From: Cherax quadricarinatus
Lineage: Eukaryota > Arthropoda > Malacostraca > Decapoda > Parastacidae
Length of the DNA: 64,000 nt
NCBI RefSeq assembly: GCF_038502225.1
Contig: NC_091298.1
Span: 41,650,862 to 41,714,861, forward strand
Direction: 5' to 3'
Shown here: one piece after another, positions 1 through 8,419 of the stretch
How the letters are laid out: the number at the start of each line of letters is the position of its first letter
Numbering within the stretch: the stretch's first letter is position 1
Program-made: the position numbers and the translations under genes
The notes under the pieces: generated by a model
Told to the model about the DNA's origin: nothing
Database searches by the model: none
Seen by the model: only the letters and a program-made list of their open reading frames with translations

Positions 1-93
1 ACGTGAGAATGGTAGTCTCAGGTACTGAACATCAAAATGGTATACAATACCGACAGATTGGTAGGTAAGACACAGGCAACAGTTAGGCAACTT

Positions 94-139
94 TATTCCG
101 AAACGTTTAGCCTACACAGTAGGCTTCTTCAGTCGAATA
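94..139 (-). ncRNA. Mutated hammerhead copy in the left palindrome arm
   Basis: On the minus strand this repeats the 409-454 ribozyme: TATTCGA, core CTGAAGA, stem II GCCTA/TAGGC. The tetranucleotide after stem II is TAAA instead of GAAA, so the invariant G12 is lost. It is expected to be inactive. It shows that the palindrome arms have diverged at a catalytic base. Confidence 0.65.
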
Positions 140-408
140 CAAAAAGTAGGCAGGAACAGTAGAGATGTGAAGACGATGTAATCAGTCCATCACCCTTGAA
201 GTCGTAGAATTTGAGGTTGTCAGTCCCTCGGCCTGGAGAAGTTCAGTTCCATAGTCAGGAACTGAACTTCTCCAGGCCGACTATGGAACTGAACTATGGA
301 ACTGAACTTCTCCAGGCCGAGGGACTGACAACCTCAAATTCTACGACTTCAAGGGTGATGGACTGATTACATCGTCTTCACATCTCTACTGTTCCTGCCT
401 ATTTTCTG

Positions 409-454
409 TATTCGACTGAAGAAGCCTACTGTGTAGGCGAAACGTTTCGGAATA
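409..454 (+). ncRNA. Small hammerhead ribozyme, type A
   Basis: Stem I 5' strand TATTCGA (409-415) pairs with TCGGAATA (447-454) with one bulged G. Core CTGAAGA (416-422) fits the hammerhead consensus CUGANGA. Stem II is GCCTA/TAGGC (424-428, 434-438) with loop CTGTG. GAAA (439-442) follows. Stem III is only the palindrome ACGT (442-445) with no loop, so cleavage is expected after T446 and only in a dimer. One extra A (423) sits between the core and stem II. Such hammerheads with diminished stem III are known from Penelope-like elements and act as dimers. Activity is not shown here. Confidence 0.75.
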
Positions 455-490
455 AAGTTGCCTAACTGTTGCCTATGTGTCTTACCTACC

Positions 491-2935
491 AGTCTCAGGT
501 ACTACCCTAGTGCATACGTGAGAATGGTAGTCTCAGGTACTACCCTAGTACATACGTGAGAATGGTAGTCTCAGGTACTACCCTAGTGCATACGTGAGAA
601 TGGTAGTCTCAGGTACTACCCTAGTGCATACGTGAGAATGGTAGTCTCAGGTACTACCCTAGTACATACGTGAGAATGGTAGTCTCAGGTACTACCCTAG
701 TGCATACGTGAGAATGGTAGTCTCAGGTACTACCCTAGTGCATACGTGAGAATGGTAGTCTCAGGTACTACCCTAGTGCAAACGTTAGAATGGTAGTCTC
801 AGGTACTACCCTAGTGCACACGTGAGAATGGTAGTCTCAGGTACTACACTAGTGCACACGTGAGAGTGGTAGTCTCAGGTACTACCCTAGTGCACACGAG
901 AGAATGGTAGTCTCAGGTACTACCCTAGTGCACACGTGAGAATGGTAGTCTCAGGTACTATCCTAGTGCACACGTGAGAATTGTAGTCTCAGGTACTACC
1001 CTAGTGCATACGTGAGAATGGTAGTCTCAGGTACTACCCTAGTGCATACGTGAGAATGGTAGTCTCAGGTACTACCCTAGTGCATACGTGAGAATGGTAG
1101 TCTCAGGTACTACCCTAGTGCAAACGTTAGAATGGTAGTCTCAGGTACTACCCTAGTGCACACGTGAGAATGGTAGTCTCTGGTACTACACTAGTGCACA
1201 CATGAGAGTGGTAGTCTCAGGTACTACCCTAGTGCACACGAGAGAATGGTAGTCTCAGGTACTACCCTAGTGCACACGTGAGAATGGTAGTCTCAGGTAC
1301 TACCCTAGTGCACACGTGAGAATGGTAGTCTCAGGTACTACCCTAGTGCATACGTGAGAATGGTAGTCTCAGGTACTACCCTAGTGCACACGTGAGAATG
1401 GTAGTCTCAGGTACTACCCTAGTGCACACGTGAGAATGGTAGTCTCAGGTACTACCCTAGTGCATACGTGAGAATGGTAGTCTCAGGTACTACCCTAGTG
1501 CATACGTGAGAATGGTAGTCTCAGGTACTACCCTAGTGCACACGTGAGAATGGTAGTCTCAGGTACTACCCTAGTGCACACGTGAGAATGGTAGTCTCAG
1601 ATACTACCCTAGTGCACACGTGAGAATGGTAATCTCAGGTACTTACCCTAGTGCACACGTGAGAATGGTAGTCTCAGGTACTACCCTAGTGCATACGTGA
1701 GAATGGTAGTCTCAGGTACTACCCTAGTGCACACGTGAGAATGGTAGTCTCAGGTACTACCCTAGTGCACACGTGGGAATGATAGTCTCAGGTACTACCC
1801 TAGTGCACACGTGAGAATGGTAGTCTCAGGTACTACCCTAGTGCACACATGAGAATGGTAGTCTCAGGTACTACCCTAGTGCACACGTGGGAATGATAGT
1901 CTCAGGTACTACCCTAGTGCACACGTGAGAATGGTAGTCTCAGGTACTACCCTAGTGCACAAGTGAGAATGTAGTCTCAGGTACTACCCTAGTGCATACG
2001 TGAGAATGGTAGTCTCAGGTACTACCCTAGTGCATACGTGAGAATGGTAGTCTCAGGTACTACCCTAGTGCACACGTGAGAATGGTAGTCTCAGGTACTA
2101 CCCTAGTGCATACGTGAGAATGGTAGTCTCAGGTACTACCCTAGTGCACACGTGAGAATGGTGGTCTCAGGTACTACCCTAGTGCATACATGAGAATGGT
2201 AGTCTCAGGTACTACCCTAGTGCATACGTGAGAATGGTAATCTCAGGTACTACCCTAGTGCACACGTGAGAATGGTAGTCTCAGGTACTACCCTAGTGCA
2301 CACGTGAGAATGGTAGTCTCAGGTACTACCCTAGTGCACACGTGAGAATGGTAGTCTCAGGTACTACCCTAGTGCATACATGAGAATGGTAGTCTCAGGT
2401 ACTACCCTAATACATACGTGAGAATGGTAGTCTCAGGTACTACCCTAGTGCATACGTGAGAATGGTAGTCTCAGGTACTACCCTAGTGCACACGTGAGAA
2501 TGGTAGTCTCAGGTACTACCCTAGTACATACGTGAGAATGGTAGTCTCAGGTACTACCCTAGTGCAAACGTGAGAATGGTAGTCTCAGGTACTACCCTAG
2601 TGCACACGTGAGAATGGTAGTCTCAGGTACTACCCTAGTGCACACGTGAGAATGGTAGTCTCAGGTACTACCCTAGTGCATATGTGAGAATGGTAGTCTC
2701 AGGTACTACCCTAGTGCACTAGTTAGAATGGTAGTCTCAGGTACTACCCTAGTACATATGTGAGAATGGTAGTCTCAGGTACTACCCTAGTGCATATGTG
2801 AGAATGGTAGTCTCAGGTACTACCCTAGTGCACACGTGAGAATGGTAGTCTCAGGTACTACCCTAGTGCATACGTGAGAATGGTAGTCTCAGGTACTACC
2901 CTAGTGCACACGTGAGAATGGTAGTCTTAGGACCG
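491..2935. repeat. 38-bp minisatellite array, about 64 copies
   Basis: The unit contains GTAGTCTCAGGTACTACC followed by CTAGTGCAYACGTGAGAATG. Starts at 491 and 529 give the 38-bp period, and the array runs to about 2935. Bases 1-26 are the same repeat, so the array once continued across the element at 27-490. Units differ mainly at CATACGTG versus CACACGTG. A block of variant units (AACGTTAG, ACACTAG, CACACGAGAG) recurs at 781 and 1123, exactly 342 bp or nine units apart, which is a higher-order duplication. Each unit holds a short GTAGT/ACTAC inverted repeat. No coding potential is seen. Confidence 0.97.
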
Positions 2936-3214
2936 ACACTGTTAGTCAGGCCAAGACACAACTCACTACCAACAATAATATAACAGTATTCAATTATAAC
3001 GTCAGGTCACTGAGTAACACTTTGATGTTTCATTCTGTACTGAACAATTATCTCTGCTTGATAAAGATTCACAACAAACTGAAACGTCGAATAAAGTTCC
3101 AAAATTATTCTCTCCATTTCCCATATTTCTATTCATCACGTGTCTTCCGTCTCCTAACTCCTGCTCGTGAAAATTCCGAGCATTTTATCTAACTTTCCTG
3201 CCTCTGCTAGAAAA
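2936..3214. other. Unique spacer with a weak ribozyme-like segment
   Basis: No gene is seen. Around 3056-3100 the plus strand reads CTTGATAAAG, then TGAAACGTCGAATAAAG, which resembles the 3' half of the hammerhead repeats elsewhere (GAAACGT plus an AATAAAG-like stem I). No clean stem II can be drawn, so it may be a decayed relative or chance. Confidence 0.3.
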
Positions 3215-3755
3215 AACTCAGCGAACGGCTGTCCAACCAATGGCTGTCTAGTCACCGGCTGTCCAGCCAACGGTTGCCCAGCCACCGGTTGTTCAGCCAG
3301 CGGTTGTCCAGCCAACGGTTGTCCAGCCAACGGTTGAATAGCCACCGGCTGTCCAGCTAACGGTTGTCCAGCCACCGGCTTTCCAGCCAACGGTTGACCT
3401 GCCACCGGTTGTCCACTCAATGGTTGTCCAGCCAACGGCTGTCTAGACAATGGTTGTTCAGTCACTGGCTGTCCAGACAATGGTTGTCCAGTCACAGGTT
3501 GTCCAGCCACAGGTTGTCCAGCTACAGATTGTCCAGCTACAAGTTGTGCAGCTGCAGGTTGTCCAGCTACCTGCTGTCGAGCCAACGGCTGTCCAGACAA
3601 CGGTTGTCCAGACACAGGTTGTCCAGTCACAGATTGTCCAGCTACCTGCTGTCCAGCCAACGGCTGTCCAGACAACGGCTGTCCAGACAACGGCTGTCCA
3701 GATAACGGCTATCTAGATAACGGCTGTCCAGACAACGGTTGTCCAGTCAATTGAA
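3215..3755. repeat. 15-bp minisatellite (GGCTGTCCAGCCAAC-like)
   Basis: About 35 imperfect 15-bp units of GTCCAGCCAACGGCT type. Because 15 is divisible by 3, long frames stay open on both strands (minus strand 3154-3690 reads repeated GQPLA pentapeptides). I treat these frames as by-products. The units are diverged (AACGG, ACAGG, ACCGG variants), so the array is not young. Confidence 0.93.
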
Positions 3756-3784
3756 TTTTCCGGGAAATGTAAGTGAAATTTTAT

Positions 3785-4172
3785 TATTTTTCTTCAGTAG
3801 GATATACGTACTTTGGTATATTTTTCTTCAGTAGGATATATACCTTGGTATATTTTTCTTCAGTAGGATATATACCTTGGTATATTTTTCTTCAGTGGGA
3901 TATATACCTTGGTATATTTTTCTTCAGTAGATATACCTTGTTATATTTTTCTTCAGTACAATATATACCTTGGTATATTTTTCTTCAGTAGGATATATAC
4001 CTTGGAATATTTTTCTTCAGTAGGATATATACCTTGGTATATTTTTCTTCAGTAGGATATATACCTTGGTATATTTTTCTTCAGTAGGATATATACCTTG
4101 GTATATTTTTCTTCAGTAGGATATATACCTTGGTATATTTTTCTTCAGTAGGATATATACCTTGGTATATTT
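3785..4172. repeat. 32-bp minisatellite
   Basis: About twelve copies of a 32-bp unit made of TATATTTTTCTTCAGTAGG and ATATATACCTTGG. Starts of TAGGATATAT at 4021 and 4053 give the period. The first few units carry small deletions; later ones are nearly identical. Confidence 0.95.
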
Positions 4173-4739
4173 TTGCTGGAAAATTGAAGTTTTTCAGGAA
4201 ATGTTTGAAAACTTTTTGAAATGTCGGAATGTGCAACAAAATAACTATTTATTACATTTTAATTATCTTTAAATAATTTATATATTTTTATAAAATCAAA
4301 GTGATAGTCTAGAAAGTACATATTAATACTGAATATTTAATATATTTATAAAAACAATACATGACACATTAAAAAAAAATAAAAAATGTGCTAAAATGGT
4401 ATTTTCTTGCATATTTCGACATTTTAGAATGGTTTGATGTGTTTTCTGACTAAACTGTATACCATAGTTAATTTCCCTTCCTTATATTACCACCTCAGTT
4501 TTGTCTACCAAAAACTTATTCCTTCTTATTCGTCTCTGTTTTTCTCTCTCCTCCTCGATGAAAATAAGTCACTTTGATTTCTTTTCGTGTTATCCTCTTT
4601 AATTTACACCATGTTTGATGAGTGTAGTTATGTGTACCTATGTCTAAAATCAACTTACTTTCACATCCTCCATTTCTTCCCTTTCTCCCTCTCCCTCGTT
4701 TCTTCCCTCCCTTTTTCTTTCACTCTTTCCCTCTGGATC
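4173..4739. other. AT-rich and pyrimidine-rich sequence, nothing recognised
   Basis: AT-rich up to about 4620, with poly(A) near 4370, then C/T-rich. No supported ORF, RNA gene or transposon end is seen. Confidence 0.5.
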
Positions 4740-5230
4740 ACCTGAGACAGTGTCTCTCTCACATATCATACGTCGTCTCAAAACTATGTATAGTTAATGC
4801 CTCCTCAACATCAATTACCAGACCATTCCATTTCCTGACAACTCTATGACTAAAGAAATATTTCCTAACATCCGTTTGACTCAACTGACTTCTAATTGTG
4901 ACCCCTTGTGTTCCCTCTCTCGAACTTCCTGTCTCTGCCCACCATATATATTCCTCGCAGTATTTTGTATGTCGTTATCATGTCTCCCCTAACCCTCCTG
5001 TCCTCCAGTGTAGTCAGGCCGATTTCCCTTAACCTTTCTTTGTAGGACATTACCCTTAGCTCTGGAACTAGCATTGTTGCAAACCCTTGCACTTTCTTTA
5101 ATTTCTTGACGTGCTTGAGCAAGTGTGGATCCCAAACTGGTGCTGCATACTCCAGTATGGGCCTGACGTACACGGTGTACAGAGTCTTGAACGACTCCTT
5201 GTATGAACCTTAGCCCTGGCTTCGTCTGTA
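4740..5230 (-). pseudogene. J-family LINE reverse transcriptase, C-terminal fragment
   Basis: The minus strand from 5173 encodes YVRPILEYAAPVWDPHLLKH, then an ERLREIGLTTLEDRR block. These are the region after the RT palm and the typical C-terminal block of CR1/Jockey-type non-LTR retrotransposons. Readable similarity continues below 4892 through VVRKWNGL-like codons to about 4740 after frame breaks. The same blocks occur at 19441-19800 (plus) and 20600-20700 (minus). Only the 3' end is present and it is decayed. Clade beyond the CR1/Jockey group is not resolved. Confidence 0.85.
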
Positions 5231-5589
5231 TAGATGCCTTCCTCTCCCACTACATTGTAAAATGCTCCAAACTTCAGAACACCCGTGACTTAACCTGAAT
5301 CCTCATTTTTTTCTTTTTTCTTTTTTCTTTTTTCTTCTTCCTCTTCCCCTTTCCTTTTCTCCTCTGTTGTCTTTCTCTCTCCTGTCTCGTGTTTCTGTTC
5401 CTTCTTCATTTATTTCACCACTTCCCCTTTCACGCACCTCTGTGCGCTTGCTCTCCCTCTGTGGGCATCTAGCTCTCTTGCAGTGCTCTCCTTCCTTTGT
5501 ATTTGACTGGCTCGTCTTCCTTATTTTCCACTTCTACCCCTACCACTACTACTACCTCTTCTTCTTCTACTACTACTACTACAACTACT
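5231..5589. repeat. Low-complexity pyrimidine tract and CTA/CTT microsatellite
   Basis: Mostly TTTTTC, CTCT and CTACTA runs. The open frames in it are products of base composition. No gene is supported. Confidence 0.7.
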
Positions 5590-5720
5590 GATGAAATTAA
5601 GACACATGTGCGGCGTCTGGTTGTCTTTGTTGTGGACGTTTCGCCATCCAGTGGCTGGCTGGATGGCAAAGCGTCTACGATGGGGATGCCCGGGTGTTGT
5701 GCATGTGTCTTAATTTCATC
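5590..5720. mobile_element. Palindrome of a hammerhead-type repeat end
   Basis: The outer arms are GATGAAATTAAGACACATG (5590) and CATGTGTCTTAATTTCATC (5701-5719). The centre is hairpin GCCATCCAG/CTGGATGGC (5643-5651, 5659-5667). On the minus strand the hairpin is followed by GAAACGTC, the same order of stem II, GAAA and CGT as in the hammerhead units. The right flank CTTGTCGGTATTATATAC matches the end of the 27-490 unit in layout. The left half of the catalytic core is not intact. I read it as an inverted pair of diverged unit ends. Confidence 0.5.
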
Positions 5721-5737
5721 TTGTCGGTATTATATAC

Positions 5738-5775
5738 AATTCCTGTACTACTACTACTACTACTACCACCACCTC
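5738..5775. repeat. CTA microsatellite
   Basis: About ten CTA/CCA units. Confidence 0.9.
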
Positions 5776-5817
5776 TTCCTGCCTATATATAGCCGTCCTG
5801 CTCCCCCTCTGGTTAGT

Positions 5818-5859
5818 GTGACTTTGTCAATGGTCCAAGTCGGACCGAAACGTCGTCAT
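5818..5859 (+). ncRNA. Hammerhead-like three-stem fold with a non-consensus core
   Basis: Stem II GGTCC/GGACC (5832-5836, 5842-5846) is followed by GAAA (5847-5850) and CGTC. GTGAC (5818-5822) can pair with GTCAT (5855-5859) as stem I. The nine bases between stem I and stem II (TTTGTCAAT) do not match CUGANGA. It keeps the layout of the ribozymes at 409 and 53071 but lacks their core, so it is a diverged or dead relative at best. Confidence 0.4.
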
Positions 5860-6139
5860 AAGCTTCGGCAGCGGCAGCGTCAACAGGAACCTTGTCCTCT
5901 ATTTTTACTTCTACCTGAGGTTCCCAGCAGCCCAGTGATGACCTAATCAAGACCCGCATAACACTAACATGTGTGGATACCCAGAATGATATAAAGCAAC
6001 TGCAGAAATCACCCAAAAGTTCACAAATTACCAACTAATAGGACTCGTTCTAGCAACTCCTACCCCGCTGCCACTGAAGTGATACTCCACAACATTCACC
6101 CAACACCCATCGCCTACTATTCACCCGAAGCCACAGCCA

Positions 6140-7117
6140 ATGGACAAGGGTCAGAACAATAAAAGAAGATCCAGTAACCAGCTAAGGACCCCTAACATCA
6201 AAGGTGAGAGCAGTAATAACACGAGGAAAACTTGTAGTACTGCCAGCCAGGACACAACCCTCATCACCCACCGACACCACCACAACACACGACAGACGAC
6301 AACAAACATGGCCGCCGCTACAGTCCAAGATAACTCCTTCCCAGTATTTGATGTCAAGAAGATCACCAACCCAGAAATAGCTAAACTCCTTATGATTCAG
6401 AACCAAACGATCATCAAACTAACTCAAGAAATGCAGGAACTAAAGGCTAGCAATGCAGATTACCTCAACAAGATCACTGCTCTAGAACATAAACTAGACA
6501 CTCTAGAACAACAAAGCAACACCCACACCCGGTCCCTAGACACCATCAACACTCTAAAAGACCAAGTCACCCTACTTACTACCAACATTACAGAGGAAAG
6601 ATCAAGAGTGGACCAACAACTTGCCAATGTCATAACCAACTTCCAAGACCATAATGACCAACAGCAGCTATCTGATGCTGTTGTAGTTAACAGCAAACAT
6701 CTCCCACCCACAGTCACCCAAGAGACCTGCATGGAGACCACCCTACAGCTTATCAAGGACCACCTTCGTCTTAACATACGTAGTGATGACTTAAAGGATT
6801 GCAAACTGATGGGCTATCATGCAGGTAAAAAAACAGTGCTGTTAAAATTCCAAACTAGCTTACAAAGAAACAACCTACTAAAAACATCTATTTCTATGAA
6901 AACTGATGTTTACGTCAATGAGTGCCTTACCAAAACGAGACAAAACCTTCTTTATCGGCTAAGAAAACTGCGCTATGCCCAAAAAATCCACCAGTGCTTT
7001 GTGAGGGATGGAAAAATAGCAGTTAGGAAACAGCCCACTGGAAAGAGATACTTCATCTCCACTGAACATGACCTTAAAACATTCCTAAGTGAGGCTGGAC
7101 TAACAGAATCAGAGTAA
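6140..7117 (+). CDS. L-family LINE ORF1 protein (325 aa)
   Basis: Probably the RNA-binding nucleoprotein of the LINE. Residues 1-55 are basic and Ser/Thr/Asn-rich. Residues about 75-170 form a heptad-like coiled coil (QTIIKLTQEMQELK, LEHKLDTLEQQ). The last ~110 residues contain VNECLTKTRQNLLYRLRK and RDGKIAVRK, a pattern like the FP/ORF1 C-terminal domain found in several LINE ORF1 proteins and baculovirus FP proteins. No zinc knuckle is seen. The frame is intact. The first ATG in the frame was taken; an internal ATG at 6308 is a possible alternative. A 1.3-kb gap to ORF2 is unusually long for a bicistronic LINE. Confidence 0.8.
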   Translation: MDKGQNNKRRSSNQLRTPNIKGESSNNTRKTCSTASQDTTLITHRHHHNTRQTTTNMAAATVQDNSFPVFDVKKITNPEIAKLLMIQNQTIIKLTQEMQELKASNADYLNKITALEHKLDTLEQQSNTHTRSLDTINTLKDQVTLLTTNITEERSRVDQQLANVITNFQDHNDQQQLSDAVVVNSKHLPPTVTQETCMETTLQLIKDHLRLNIRSDDLKDCKLMGYHAGKKTVLLKFQTSLQRNNLLKTSISMKTDVYVNECLTKTRQNLLYRLRKLRYAQKIHQCFVRDGKIAVRKQPTGKRYFISTEHDLKTFLSEAGLTESE

Positions 7118-8419
7118 AGTGCAGATAATACCCATAGTCCACCGTTAGTGTTATATTGTCATATTGTCATAAATTTGTGCCCCCCTAAAATTCTAATACT
7201 CCAACTACTTTTAATTGTCATTGTTGTACTCAACGACCATTCTACCTCATAGTCTTAATTGTATTAAATATCTACTGAATCTATCTCCTTTTTTACAACT
7301 TACCACATCACTGTTCCATCTTATTCTTTTATAAACTAACCATAACTTGTCTTCAATAATTCTACCTCACTTTAAAAAATACTCAATTGCCCAATTTTAT
7401 TCTAAATCCCTATTATTGCCCAATTTTACTTTAAACTATATTGATCAAACTTATTGTAAACTTCTTTTATTGACCATTTTTATTCCATACTTTTTTAACC
7501 TAGTCTTTTCAACTACAACTTTTATATCATCCTGTCTACCATCTTACTAGCATATTATAACCAAGTCATTACCATTTTTATTTTTATCAATTCTTTTGTT
7601 TTTATTATTATTTTGCTACCTTAAATTGTGTATTATATCCTGTCAATTTAAATCTAATTATACTCTAATTCTTGTAAACAACTTATATAAGACCTTAGTG
7701 CAATTACAATTGAGAGTCTTGTTCCTTTATTATACTATTAGATTAATCACAGTTTTACTCTAGCTCATTCTAGCCCAATACATAGTCAATACCAAATTCA
7801 CTATACTAGACCATAGTGCAATTACTAGTGAGAGACTGGTGCTATTTGTAATTTGTATTTTTATATTATTAGACTAAATAAGACCATAGTGCAATTACTA
7901 GTGAGAGACTGGTGCTACTTTTAATTTGTATTTTTTAATTTGTATTTTTATATTATTAGATTAAATTCAGTTGTACCATAGCTCATTCTACCTCAAGACA
8001 TAGTCAATACCAAATTCACTATATTAGACCATAGTGCAATTACTAGTGAGAGACTAGTGCTATTTTTAATTTGTACTTTTATATTATTAGATTAAACCTA
8101 TTGTACTTTAGCTCACTCTAGCTCAAAACATAGACTCTGCAAAAGTCATTATTAGACCTTAGTGCAATTACAAGTGAGAGTCTTGTTCTATTTTTAATTT
8201 GTATTTTTATATTACTAGTTTATACCTAGTTGTACTTTAGTTCACTCCAGCACAACACACAGACAACATCAACTTCATTATGTGTAGTAGTGACTATACC
8301 CTACATGACCAAAATACTCTAGCTATATACTTGTCCAAACTTCCAACCACTACAGATATCAGTAGTAGAACTCAATACACAACTCAGGATATAAATAACT
8401 ATAATTCTAAACCTAGAAG
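7118..8419 (+). repeat. Inter-ORF spacer of the L-family LINE with five AGACCATAGTGCAATTAC repeats
   Basis: Repeats start at 7690, 7808, 7881, 8026 and 8154 and read AGACCATAGTGCAATTAC followed by a small hairpin and TTTTTAATTTGTATTTTT. The hairpin around GAGAG is ACTAGT/ACTAGT at 8042-8058, ACTAGT/ACTGGT in copies two and three and ACAAG/CTTGT in copy five. The third base pair changes T-A, T-G, A-T while staying paired. The first part (7118-7690) is AT-rich with no feature. Confidence 0.8.

Larger units (their letters stand above)
27..490. mobile_element. Palindromic insertion of a hammerhead-bearing (Penelope/retrozyme-type) unit
   Basis: The stretch is a large imperfect inverted repeat. 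The left arm (about 60-255) is the reverse complement of the right arm (about 295-490), including GTGTCTTACCTACC and GGAATAAAGTTGCCTAACTG. It interrupts the 38-bp minisatellite, whose sequence resumes on both sides. The left arm reaches further out (GAACATCAAAATGG at 27) than the right, so one arm is truncated. The same end sequence closes the related unit at 54000-54120. The right arm has an intact hammerhead core and the left arm a mutated one. The family link comes from those ribozymes and is inference. Confidence 0.75.

Noticed and set aside
3056..3100. Further hammerhead (CTTGATAAAG ... GAAACGTCGAATAAAG)
   Set aside because: The 3' half fits, but no stem II pairs convincingly and the core has an extra base; kept only as a weak note.
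3154..3690. Minus-strand 178-residue ORF made of GQPLA repeats
   Set aside because: The period of the DNA repeat is 15 bp, so any stop-free frame stays open; the other strand and other frames are open too. No gene context.
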